From: Haliclona indistincta
Lineage: Eukaryota > Porifera > Demospongiae > Haplosclerida > Chalinidae
Length of the DNA stretch: 64,000 nucleotides
NCBI GenBank assembly: GCA_964017065.1
Contig: OZ024789.1
Span: forward strand, 12,338,356 to 12,402,355
Direction of reading: 5' to 3'
The notes under the pieces are model-generated. The model saw only the letters and a program-made list of their open reading frames with translations, was not told the origin of the DNA and searched no databases. Made by a program: the position numbers and the translations under genes. Every line of letters begins with the position of its first letter. Within the stretch, counting starts at the first letter, position 1. Shown one piece after another: positions 30,490 through 41,844 of the stretch.

Positions 30490-30809
30490 GTCAGCATGGC
30501 TGCGTGTAGCACTGTACACGAGTTGAGTAACTTGAGTCCACAGTTGACAGACCTAAAAGATGTGACGGAATCATTCCTTCGCTTTCAATACTTGACTGAA
30601 TACGTGAGTGAGTTGATACTAAGTTAAACATGATCTTGTACGTGGTCATATAAGGTGATATTATTTTTCCTTAGACATCTGATCTCCTTCAGCATGTGCA
30701 TGGTCGTGTGGTAGATCAAAGACTACTAGAGTGTTCACTGACCAATGGCCTGACTGCAAGTGTATAGTCATGTTCTTCTGTTATGAATCAGGTAACACAC
30801 ACTAAAAAA

Positions 30810-31153
30810 TAGGCGGTGGATATTGGTGGTGATGCCCCCAGAACCCCTGGTGCTATATGCTACGGTTCTAGGCCTACCTAGCACGAGAACTTCACCACAG
30901 CCGGGCCAGCCCAGGAACTATGGTGGCATTGACTTTGAGATACAACTGTGTTCAACTGCGGACTCCCTCCACAAGGCCACAGCCACTCTCACAGACAATG
31001 TAATAAGTCTACCCCAGCAAAAGGCCATGCAGGTACCCCGGCATTTTACAGATGGGTGGGCTGGAGAGAAAAATCCCTCCTGCACTGGGATTCAAACTGG
31101 TGTCCCTTGGGTTTTAACCCCCAAGATTCTACCAGTTGAACCACAGTGGTGAC
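30810..31153 (-). mobile_element. tRNA-derived SINE
   Basis: On the minus strand the head has an A-box-like TGGTTCAACTGG (about 31,144-31,133) and a B-box-like AGTTTGAATCC (about 31,100-31,090) at tRNA-like spacing, followed by about 280 bp of body. It lies in intron 2 of A5. A 109-codon open frame on the plus strand across it is incidental. Confidence 0.65.
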
Positions 31154-31511
31154 CATGCAGGGCACACCCACACACATGCATGCACATCATTCATTTCGTG
31201 GTAGTATTCGTGTCATTTGCACTGCTCATAACCTGTCGGTCGGCCTTGTAGAGACTCACAGTTGCCACGTACTAGAGCAAAACTTCATAATTATGGCTTC
31301 CTGGACATGATACAATGACTCTTACAGCACATAAAAATAATTATCATGAATAATTAATAATTAGGTAAAATATTCGTGACGCATTTTGGGCCATTTTCTG
31401 GCCTGACCATCTCTCCACACACTGAAAACCCTATAATGATTGGAACAGAACTTCACGAATAAAAATCAAGCTCCACACCGGGTTTGGTTTGTTAATAGTA
31501 ATTAGAAAATT

Positions 31512-32720
31512 AAAAAGATTTCTATCGAAATCAAAAGGATGTAGGGTTGTGAAATCTACCACTGGTCCACAATGTAAACTAACAAGGAACAAGCATGGAA
31601 TGGTAACGCGATTGACTTGCTAACAGACCATAGATCCCTACATCAGTGGCTGCTGTGGCAGACTATAGCTATAGTTCAGCTAGTTGCTGTTGACTGACAC
31701 CTGATGTGCATTCAGCTTGTGACAAAAATATTGATCTTATGTACAGCCACTGATGTAGGGATCTATGGTCTGTTAGCAAGTCAATCATGTTACCATTTCA
31801 TGCTTGTTCCTTGTTAGTTTACATTGTGGACCAGTGATAGATTTCACAACCCTACATCCTTTTGATTTCGATAGAAATCTTTTTAATTTTCTTGTTTGTG
31901 TCCTTTTTTTCTTTTTCAGTGACGTGCTGTTCAATATCATGCACGTACTGAGCCGTCTTTGTTTCCACCATTGCTTTAGTTTTCCTGTTGTTGATGGATT
32001 TTCTTTAATTTTAATCTTGTAGCTGAAAATAATTGTTATGCTGTACATATCAGCTCGCCTACGTATGCATGAATGCAGTGCATACGAGCCCCGCCCACAC
32101 TTGTTTGTAGACCTGTACGGCGGTTATACTTATCTGGCAAGCGCAGAATGGTGATCCTATACGAGCCTACCGTTCTTCGAAGACTCCAGACAAATAATGT
32201 GTTCTCCGTGATCTATACGGCGTGGCGATACTCAAGCTAGTGCTTGGTCACGTGCGCTAACCACTGCTTGGTCACGTGCGCTAACGACTATAATGGCGTC
32301 TAACACTTAGTTGACAATGGATCACGATCGAGAACTCGCGGAATTTATATCGCCGTTTCGCTAAAAACAAAGTTTAAAAAGCACCTGCCAGGAGAATTTC
32401 ACGACTGTTCGTGGGTGTTTTGATCTCGGCACTGCTCGCGTAAAGGCGCTAGGCGCGCTGAAGAAAGAAAGGAAGAAGAAAGAAGATGACGACACTCGAT
32501 TTCACCGTTTCCAGGTTCGTCACTTTGGTAACAATCTCGAGCAATCTCCTTGCTACTGTAAGATGGGGCAACGCCAGAGAGCAGATCGAAGTGTCTTTGG
32601 ACGTATAAAATTCATCACCAGGCGAAATATCAGCATTTGAACGCTAATACATTGTATGTAGCCGCCATCTTGTTTTTCCGTTCAACCCTACGTAGGGAGG
32701 CACTACCGTGCCTCCCTAAT
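31512..32720 (+). mobile_element. Composite non-autonomous element: foldback arm pair plus 600-bp body
   Basis: The arms 31512-31652 and 31744-31884 are near-perfect inverted repeats of about 141 bp. They are followed by a roughly 270-bp linker and a roughly 560-bp body (about 32,150-32,715) ending in GGGAGGCACTACCGTGCCTCCC, itself a palindrome. The same parts occur in reverse order and orientation at 39,935-41,214 and 54,020-55,299. Part of the body reads as a decayed coding stretch (KFHDCSWVFWSRHCSRKGAR in the reverse copies), perhaps a captured exon. No transposase is present. Confidence 0.7.
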
Positions 32721-33624
32721 AATTAATTTCAACTTTGCTGCCTATACAGTTGATTCCAATAAAGTTGATCTATGTGTTATTGGAGGTGATTATGTGAGAG
32801 TACTTCAAGTCCTTCACCATCCTGGTGTGATTGATTGGAACAAACCACTCCAATTTACAAATGGTACAGTATACTGGTTATTAATGATGGCACTTTGAAA
32901 GTTGTTTTATCCACATGCAGTCGAAGCTTTGAGTTGTAGAACGATATCTAGCCACTCAAAATAGTCCATCAAAATAAATTATTGTCTTTTTATCAATGTC
33001 ATTATCACCAAACTTATCATAACTTTTCTATTTTATTTGTATAATTAATAACCCATGCATTCCTTGATAAAAAAGTTGTTACACTGAAAATAAATAAAAA
33101 AATAAAAAAATGTCATTATTATCTTAAAGACACAATCACATTGTCCAAATGGCTAGAAATTCAACATATGACTCTCATGCTGAGTATATTGCTAAATATT
33201 GGTCAGGACGGTGTAAACTGCCTTACCTTCGTACCCACAATTTAGAGCCGGTATATCAGTTGGAGGAGTGGGAATATTTACTAACAGTAGCACACCTCAT
33301 AAACTGGTCTCATGGGCAGTCGGATCAGCTGAATATGATGGAATCCATCATCTGTACACACTAGAGGAGTATCGAGGGAGAGGACTGGCTAGTGCTGTTG
33401 TGAGAGAGATGAGCAGAAGAATACAAGACAAGGGACAAGTGCCTCACTGTTATAATCTAGTGGGAAGTGATGCTCTAATGTCTTTGTTTCGAGGACTGGG
33501 TTTTGTAGAAGACGAAGAGTTGTACTGCTTTATAAAACATGAATTATGAATAATTATTAGTAATCGCTTGGATGGGCGGGGCTGGTTGCTTGCATTATTA
33601 GCAGAGTGTCCTACGGTAGGCTTT

Positions 33625-33658
33625 GCCATAGATGATACAGTACTGTATCATCTATGGC
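33625..33658. repeat. 34-bp perfect palindrome
   Basis: GCCATAGATGATACAGT followed by its exact reverse complement, about 210 bp upstream of the R1 start codon. It is identical at 47,733-47,766 upstream of R2. Confidence 0.93.
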
Positions 33659-33869
33659 TCTACATAGAAAACGTCTGGCCAGGCTCTTTATTGATGGAAG
33701 TAGATCTGTTCACTGAAGCAAGCACTGAGGAGAAATCATAAACTGGACTTGTGATATAGGCGTTGCTTCAAACATTTGGCAATCAGCCCCGCCCTCCTAT
33801 CCCTCGTATTCATAAGCGCCCCATTATGCAGCGTTGGTAACTAGTCTATTTCCCCATAGATGAAAAATA

Positions 33870-36800
33870 ATGGCCGGATCACCCAGGTTTTGGCGACTGG
33901 TTGCTGTAATCACGATCTTATTGCTTGCTTCAACTCCTCGTTCGTATTCATTGTCTCGTGAAACTGTCACTTTCTTGCTAATGGTAGCAGATGCATGATG
34001 ATACTAGCAGCGCTGTAGTGTCTGCTGTCGACAAGACACTAGAACAAGTCAACCACTATCTTCCTAACCATCGCTTGGAGTACATAGTGAGCAAAAACCA
34101 GGTAAAGCTGCAAGGTTGCTTCATGTAGCTAGCTCAGCCAGGTCGAATTTGATCTGGCTGCAGACAGACCATTTAGCTACTTCTAAGTTGCTTCTGTGTC
34201 ACAGTGCAGGAATAAAGATGGTAGCAGAGCACTTGGAAGCTTTTTCGCCGGTGTTAGACAAACGGATGTCATTGCAGTTATATCTGATTGCTTTTCTGTC
34301 ACTGAGGAAATAGCAAAGCTTGGCCAGTACTTCAATATTTCAGTGGTGAGTCTTGTAAACTTTCATTGGATTTGATCCATGTAGCTAGCAGAATAGTTTA
34401 TACAATATTTCATAATGTTCTTTTCTGACACAGATATCTTATGGCAGCTCATCAGCTTTGCTGAGCAACAGGATCGCATATCCAAATTTTCGCAGAACCA
34501 TGCCATCTGATGAGGGACTGGGTCATGCCGTGAGTACCATCATGTATGATAATGGATGGGCACAGCTGTCACTGTTCACAGAACAGAAGCCTGAATACCT
34601 CAAGGTATATAATTAGATGTGTGGTATGGTATTGATTTCATGCAAACATGCAGCTTGATGATCAGATAAGAGTTGTATTACAACCAACCACAAACATTTC
34701 TGGACGGTACATCCTGGAAAGTGAGCTTGAAAGCTTCCCGAAACTGGCGGATGTTATTACAGACTCTTTTGTAAGACACACGCATACACTCGTTCACTCC
34801 CTCATGCTAAATTAAATATTATCTCCTTTTCTTGGAATATATTTTTGCAGAATGCTTTACAACACATTTTTCTGCCTATTACAAGTCTAAGAACTAAAAT
34901 ATTCATCCTCTGTGCTGTAAGTATTCACACTTGTATACAAATTAACTTATACCTTTTGTGAACTTACAGGCATATCAAACAGGCAAAGTCTATCCGAACT
35001 ATGCATGGATTCTGTTGGGTCATCATAATGCTGATTGGTGGAGAGAGTATTATACAGAGACTAACTGTACTGATACTGACATGATGACAGCACTCAATAG
35101 AACCATCATACTAGTGCCATATCCTGATGAACAGGTACGTACTAGCATGATCAATATGACAGACCAGTGCATGTGTTATAATTTATGTACTATGGTTAGA
35201 AACAAGAGCTCATCGGAGAGAGGAATCTGTATAATTCATCACAATATGCATCAGATGCTGTGTATGCATTAGCTCTAGCTCTTCATACTTGTCTGTCAGC
35301 TGATCATGGCTCATCTTCAGGGATATTCAACAATGAGTGCTTTGATGGATCAATATTCGATTGGTTGAACTTTGCTTTTCTTGGAGAAACAGTAAAATCC
35401 TTTTAATTTGTATTTTTCTTGTTTACATGTTATATTTCATGCAGGGATTGATCCAATTTGACCCTAGTAATGGAAACCGGTTAGCTTCTAGCACCGTCAT
35501 ACAGCAGTATCATTCTGGAGGTATTAAGATTATGTCTTATGTAGCAAGCAATGATTCAGAATCGATCACTCCCTCATAGGCGACCATTTTAAAGCTGAAT
35601 CTGTTGGTCTACTTCAAACCAATGCCACTGGAATTACTATATCACCTATTGGCAACCACACTATTTGGCCAGGTAATATCTTGTGACATAGCTAGTTTTA
35701 GTGATCAATAATTTTAATCGTGTAGATGGCCGACCTCCTGATGGATCACCTGTCTACATCATTAATGAGCTATCAAGTGCTGTTTTCATTACACACATTC
35801 TTCTTTGTGTAATTATTTTAACGTGTGTTTTAATTGGTTTTTTCTTCAATTTAATATTCCGGAAAAGAAAGTAAGTCAAATTCTTGACTTGTTGATATGC
35901 CGCTTCATGAACTGCTCTTCTATAGAATTGTTAAGCTGACAAGTCCTGGTTTGAATTACATGCTTCTGTTTGGTATAGTACTCATGGCTTTGGGAACACT
36001 GACACTACCTGATAGAGCTAATGATGTCATGGTCGCCACTCTCTGCACCGTATGTCATTGTACCACCACATCAATACATATTAGGCATTATTGTTTCTCT
36101 TCTGTGACACAGATGCATAGCTTATTTGCTGGGGTTGGATATAACATTGCTATTGCAGTAGCTATTGTAAAGACATGGAGAGTATACTACTTGTTCAAGA
36201 ACCCTAGACCAGATAAAAAGGTATATAGATAATTAATTGTTCAAAAAACTATAAGACTAGCTAGTGATCTTCATATCCAGATTCCTAAAACCTGGCAACT
36301 GTTGCTGGTCATCGCATGTTTTGGACTATTGGAGCTAGCCTTTTCAATTCCACTGCTGACTCTAGCTTTGTACAACAATGATGTTGCTCTAAAAGAAAGC
36401 TTCGATACACCACCAACTATCAACGTAAGAAAATAACTTGTACAAAGTATAGATAGATTTATTTCCACAGGATCAAGGTGTTTTAGAAATTCACCTGGAC
36501 AACAAGTGTGGAAATTCTCTTCATTATTTTTTGTTCTATATACTTTCCCTCGCATACAAGATATTTCTTCAGTCTATCGCGCTGTTTCTCACTCTGCTGA
36601 TTAGAAAAGTCAGAATCAATGTTTTAAATGACACAAGAGAGACGGCTATCAGCATCCACATTTCCACCATCATCCTCCTTCTTGAGCTCCCAGTGCTAAC
36701 GTTTCTGCTGTTTTCTGTTAACAACCTGACAATCATTTGGTCAGTTTTCATCTTCGCCTTAGCAATGACACATTTACTCCTCACATTTATTCCAAAGGTA

Positions 36801-37052
36801 TATAAAGGCCTGGTGCACAAACTCTTTACTTCTTGATTTTCCTTAACATTATAGATGATTGCTCTATTTAATGACCCACATGGTGAAAAAGTGGTCAGGA
36901 AAATCAAAAGTCAACCTCCAATCACTTCTACTAAAACCAGTATTGTCTCAGAGAGCACAATGAACGTTTTGGATGACGAAGAAATATCTGCTCTTAATAA
37001 GATGCTAGAAAACAGGCTCAAACAACACAGGACAAGTATTTTTAAAGTATAG
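33870..37052 (+). pseudogene. GABA-B-like class C receptor R1 (4-bp insertion in exon 1)
   Basis: This gene is nearly identical to R2 and has the same 15 exons (R2 coordinates minus about 14,104 up to 36.8 kb, then minus 14,095). Exon 1 reads GCAGATGCATGATGATAC at about 33,988, where R2 reads GCAGATGATGATAC. The four extra bases put a stop right after the first strand of the ligand-binding domain. All later exons, including the seven-helix region and the C-terminal coiled coil, are intact. Either R1 is a very recent pseudogene or the insertion is an assembly error. A downstream start would leave no signal peptide. Confidence 0.8.
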
Positions 37053-37534
37053 TATTATGGTGACAGAATAAATCAACTGTTTTATTGGTTATTCATGAAT
37101 TGACAAAATAATTTTTTTGTGATAATGAATCTACTTATTGCTTGGATGTGTTGGTGTTTTTTCCGTGATAACAAAACGCCACATTGAGTACGACATGCTA
37201 TATTCCAGTACTATCAGTGTTTACCGTCACTGGTATATTGAAAGCTTTTTGCTGGCTGCTGCAGAATCCAGTGGAACGCAGTTTCAGGCCGTATAAGGTG
37301 TGCCAGCACCAGATGCACCACTACTTCAGTAGAGGGCCTCGCCTAGTGCCTTGCTACTATACTACTGAATTAGAGGGCCTTGCCAACGTTCTACCTCTAT
37401 GAGTGGAGTTTTTTTGTTAATGTTACACGAATCCGTACAAACGTTTTGTCAGTATACAGAACGCAAACATCACCGGATCAGAATTAAGTGATTAATAATG
37501 AACTGGACTATAGCCAACCTTGGAAACCAGCGCG
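37053..37534. promoter_or_regulatory. Spacer between R1 and A6 with a conserved upstream block
   Basis: GTTAATGTTACACGAATCCG followed by TACAAACGTTTTGT occurs about 90-125 bp before the start codons of A6, A7, A8, A9 and A10. It is the best candidate for a shared promoter element or 5' UTR, although shared ancestry alone could explain it. Confidence 0.45.
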
Positions 37535-39495
37535 ATGGCTACAGAGTTAAATCCACAGCAGACGGACCTAAATCATGTGAAGAAAGCATTCCTTCGTTTT
37601 CTTCAGTCACTTGACTGATTGTGTGAGTCAGTCCGTAGCCGGCTGCCTACAAAGCGGCTCAGTTATAATACTCGGTATACTTTTCTAGACTTCTGGTCTC
37701 CTTCAGCAGTGGTCGTGTGGTAGATCAAAGACTACTAGAGTGTTCACTGACCAATGGCCTGACTGTACGTGTGTAGTCATGTTCTTCTGTTATGAATCAG
37801 GTACCATTGAATCAGGCTCTTTGCTTGGCTAATTGCTACGCATTATAATAGACTACTAAAATAGCACTGAAAGTAATTCTCTGATTAATAATAAATTTAC
37901 TCATTAATCCCAGTGTTGTGCAAGTGTACAGTGTACTTCTAGTCACAATGGTATTGGATCAGGACTGGCACTTTCTCATTTAGTACAAGTTTTAATTAAT
38001 GTCAATACAAATTGTTCCTCTATGAGGAAGGAGGATGCTTTAGCAATGAACAACGCCAGTGGACTACTCCCCCGTAACCGTAGTTTGGTTAGTAATGCAT
38101 TCTACTGCTTATTTGGGCAGCCAGGGGCCTCATTCAGCCAATAAGAACGTATTAACTAACAAACCCAGTTCATTATGCTCACCCTGGCATGATCCTCTCC
38201 ACCAGCACATGCATAACCGCTCATACTGCTATTAAATTGCTATTAATAGCAGTATGTGCATTGCTATTAAGAGCAATGCACATACTGCTCTTACCAACCA
38301 TCGCTTATGCATAACTCTTCAGCATATGCATGCTACCCCTCTGGGAGGTCCCCCAGCTGTATAACCACAGGAGCGAATTACCTACCATCACTGACCAGCC
38401 AGGTTGCTAGGCAGACCCTTCCAATAATTATGAATACCAACAATAATGCCTCGGGGGAGCTTGCCAACTGAAAAGCTGGCCCAAGTGATCTTTCGTGCTC
38501 ATGTGAGCAGAGCGATTCAAATGATCTGCATATAGAACATTCTAATGAACATTGAACTTACTCATCATTATAATTATATCCAAGGGAGAGAAGGGTGGAG
38601 GTGATGACATCTACTCAATCAACAGCATGTTCTTGCCTTGAATGAGGACTTGACAGCATGAGAAACCATGTGGCACTGATGCGCACTCAGGTTGACCCAC
38701 CCTCTCGCCATTAAAGGGCCAATTTAAAAGATTGTCTCTCTCATTTAGTCTCATCTGCTAATAAGCAATTGAAGCATAGTCCGACTTTATTATACAGTTG
38801 ATCCAAATGAAGTTAATATATGTCTTGTTGGAGGTGATAACATGAGGATATTACAGGTACTTCACCATCCTGGAGTGGTTGATTGGAATAAACCACTCCG
38901 ATTTACAAATGGTATTTGTTAATGTCACATTTTATAGTTTAATACATAATTATAGTTATGAAGCATAAAGGTGTGGAGCAATTGCTGGCGAATAATCCAT
39001 CAGAAAATCGCCTTTATATCAATGTCACTTTTAGAAAGTATTGTCTCACTGATGTAATCACGTCACATGAAAGGTTAGCCCATTGTCAAAGTACATGTCT
39101 ATTCATGTTTTCATTCAAGGAGTCTACCTGATGGATTTTATCTTCAATCATTGGATGTCTCTCATGCTGAGTATATTGCAGAATATTGGTCAGGATGGTC
39201 TAAACTGCCTTACCTTCGTATCCCACGATTTAGAGCCGGTATTTCAGTTGGAGGAGTGGGAATATTCACTAACAGTAGCACATCTCATAAACTGGTCTCG
39301 TGGGCTGTCGAATCAGCTGAATTTGGTGGAATCCATCATCTGTACACACTAGAGGAGTATCGAGGGAGAGGACTGGCTAGTGCTGTTGTGAGAGAGATGA
39401 GCAGAAGAATACAGGACAAGGGACAAGTGCCGTTCTGTTATATTGCAGTGGGAAATGATGCTTCAACGTCTTTGTTTCGAGGACTGGGTTTGTAG
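37535..39495 (+). pseudogene. GLYAT-like acyltransferase A6 (two small frame breaks)
   Basis: Exons: 37535-~37626, 37689-37800, 38798-38911, 38956-39073, 39120-39495. Exon 1 (MATELNPQQTDLNHVKKAFL) has four extra bases, CTTCAGTCACTTG against CTTCACTTG in A7 to A10, at about 37,605, which brings in a stop. Exon 5 has one T too few at GGGTTTGTAG (about 39,490), so the protein ends at LFRGLGL and loses about 20 residues relative to A7. The core is intact. A9 shares the second defect but not the first. Intron 2 is about 1 kb and contains a hairpin (38,248-38,289). Confidence 0.78.
38248..38289. repeat. Perfect hairpin, 18-bp arms
   Basis: AGCAGTATGTGCATTGCT, loop ATTAAG, then the exact complement. 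It lies in A6 intron 2 and recurs near 52,333 in A9. An expanded form with many TATTAAGAGC blocks lies at 46,200-46,380 in A8. Confidence 0.9.
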
Positions 39496-39934
39496 AAGAT
39501 GATGAATTGTACTGTGTTTTAGAATCTTCATGATTGTTAACACAAACTAGGGTAGGGCTGGTTGCAACATAATGATCGTTACTTATGATACTAAAATAAT
39601 AAGGCTTGCATCTTTTCAATACAGCAATCAGTCCATGCATCCTCTTTTCCACAAGCGATCCTATGCATTAAGCATCGACCGTCAATGTTGACAGCTAATT
39701 TTTGATGAGAAACAAGAGGGCATAATGAGAGTGAGAGTGGTAACTTGCTGTGTTTCTATGACCATGAGGGTTGGTTGGGGTAGTCATAATCATGTTGATT
39801 GCATGCTTCAACTCTTCCTCTTACCTATCTCTTTAATATACGTGCCAGGTCACCTTGACCAATTGTTGATTCATTACTCTAGTACTGTTATTATTTAAAT
39901 TATCATTTCAGAAAGTTAAAAAAATGGTTATAAT

Positions 39935-41214
39935 TAGGGAGGCACGGTAGTGCCTCCCCATGTAGGATGGCCAAGAAAACAAAATGGCGGCTACATACAA
40001 TGCATTAGCGTTCAAAACGCTGATATTACGCCTGGTGATGAATTTTATTCATCCAAAGACACTTAGATCTGCTTTCTGGCGTTGCCCCATCTTACAGCAG
40101 CAAGGAGATTGATTGAAATGGCCCGCAATAAAGTGACGAACCTGAAAACGGTGAAAATCGTGTTTCGTCATCTTCGTTTTCTTCTCCCTTTCTTCAACTC
40201 GCCTAGCGCCTTTACGCGAGCAGTGCCGAGACCAAAACACCCACGAACAGTCGTGAAATTCTTCTGGCAGGTGTCTTTTGAACTTAGTTTTTAGCGAAAC
40301 GTCGATATAAATTTGACGAGTTCACCGTATCACGAACAGTTGTGCTAGACGCCATTATTGTGATTGCGCAATATGCACGCGACCAACCACACGAATTCTA
40401 GGGGTAGTATTGAGAGCGCACATTGGCGTCTGGAGTCTTCAAAGAACAACTCACCGAGTAAGCTCGTGTAGTATCACCGTTCTGCTGAATGCATGAGCTA
40501 GTTTCAGTATTTAGGAATAATAAATTTTGAGCTACAAGTTAAAAAGGTCACATAAAGAAATTACAATGTATAAACAACAGCTAACCAAACTAATGGTGTA
40601 AACAAAGAAATACATGATCTTGCCGAATTCGAACTGCACCCAAAATTTGAAACTCAAAAAGGACACAAACAAGAAAATAAAAAGATTTCTAACGAAATTA
40701 AAAGAATGTAGGGATGAATGAAATCTGCTACTGGTCCACAATGTAAACCAACAAGGAACTAGCATGGAATGGTAACATTGCAAAAAGACCATAGATCCTT
40801 ACATCAGTGGCTGTACATAAGATCAATATTTTTTCACATTCAAGTTGAATTCAATTCAATGCACGTCAGGTGTCAATCAACAGCAACTAGCTGAATTGGC
40901 TATAGTCTGCCACAGCAGCCACTGATGTAGGGATCTATGGTCTGTTAGCAAGACAATCATGTTACCATTCCATGCTAGTTCCTTGTTGGTTTACATTGTG
41001 GACCAGTAGCAGATTTCATTCATCCCTACATCCTTTGTTTTGTTTGTTTTTAGATCCTTTTGTTAAGTTTAGTTTATTATTTTTTGTTTTATTTTTGTCT
41101 TTTTGTCTTTTTCCTTCTATTTACATGTACATCTCAGTGTGTTTCTCCTCTGTACTATTATCTAATTCCTAACAAGTGTTAATAAAATTTCTTTTGATTT
41201 CGTTAAAAATCTTT
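39935..41214 (-). mobile_element. Composite foldback element, reverse copy 1
   Basis: Reverse-orientation relative of 31,512-32,720: GGGAGGCACGGTAGTGCCTC at 39,940, then the 560-bp body to about 40,500, then the linker and foldback arms (about 40,678-40,810 and 40,908-41,040). The end of the second arm is displaced by a T-rich insertion of roughly 130 bp. It lies between A6 and A7. Confidence 0.68.
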
Positions 41215-41297
41215 TTATTTTCTTGTATTTGTATAATTCAAAAATTTTGACCCTGGCAACACTCCACCTTTATAATAACTGATAAACACCCACATTA

Positions 41298-41640
41298 GTA
41301 ATTGACCTGTTAAATAGCTCAATGGCTATTGTGTCAGCCTTATAACGTGGGTTACCCGGGTTCAAACCCGACCATACTATGTTAATAAAAACAAAACTTC
41401 TTTAATTCAGAGTGCTATGAGACCTTGTGGGTACCACATGTACCCTTCACATAGTGGAGGAGCCGCTTGGTATCTTTGTGACTATCTCTCCACTAATGAC
41501 TGAGGTTGGTAGCCCTGGCAGGCTACTGACCAGAGTTGTTAAGGCTTACGGGTGATACACATACTCTCACTCGTAAGCCACGGTTCAGCAGTCCAGTCTG
41601 CCGGATCCTCTGACTTCTGACCCAGCTAAGCCGGGGGTGT
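41298..41640 (+). mobile_element. tRNA-derived SINE, copy 1
   Basis: The A-box-like TAGCTCAATGG (about 41,315) and B-box GGGTTCAAACCC (about 41,358) are at tRNA-like spacing, followed by a body. The D, anticodon and T stems do not fold as a functional tRNA, so this is a SINE head rather than a tRNA gene. The same element is at 55,383-55,725. Confidence 0.62.
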
Positions 41641-41844
41641 TGAGGTGTGCCACTACTTCAGTAGAGGGCCTAGCCTAGTGCATTGCTAGTACTACTGAAG
41701 TAGAGGGCCTTGCCAACGTACTAGCTCTATGGGAGGAGGTTTTTTGTTAATGTTACACGAATCCGTACAAACGTTTTGTTACACAACATCGCCGGGTCGG
41801 AAGTGATTAATGAACTGGACTAGCCAACCCTGGAAACCAGCACG

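Larger units (their letters stand above)
30496..33549 (+). pseudogene. GLYAT-like acyltransferase A5, disabled and carrying insertions
   Basis: Recognisable parts: exon 1 30496-30603 (MAACSTVHELSNLSPQLTDL), exon 2 30675-30791, exon 3 32750-32863 (VIGGDYVRVLQVLHHPGVID), a decayed exon 4 near 32,920-33,010, and exon 5 about 33,140-33,549. Exon 2 has five extra bases relative to other copies (CAGCATGTGCATGG against CAGCAGTGG near 30,692), giving a stop. Exon 5 lacks one base near 33,238, before the core. The core itself (HLYTLEEYRGRGLAS) and the C-terminus (LFRGLGFVEDEELYC) remain intact. Intron 2 holds a tRNA-derived SINE and a composite foldback element. The 3' end of this gene is the part that recurs at the end of A8. 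Confidence 0.75.

Noticed and set aside
30823..31152. 109-codon open frame as a gene
   Set aside because: It lies on the opposite strand of a SINE-like element with A and B boxes, shows no family character and sits in an intron of A5.
36271..36907. Minus-strand frames opposite the receptor genes
   Set aside because: They are shadows of the hydrophobic helix exons on the plus strand.
39083..39352. Plus-strand frame beginning MSKYMSIHVFIQGVYLMDFIF (also at 47,201 and 53,168)
   Set aside because: It reads acyltransferase exon 5 in a wrong frame through the intron; the correct frame gives SLPDGFYLQSLDVSHAEY.
40049..40294. Open frames inside the composite element as host genes
   Set aside because: They occur only within element copies, and the forward copy at 32.4 kb is frame-broken; at most a captured exon remnant.
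41310..41380. Functional tRNA gene
   Set aside because: A and B boxes are present, but the D, anticodon and T stems do not pair properly; it is better explained as a SINE head.
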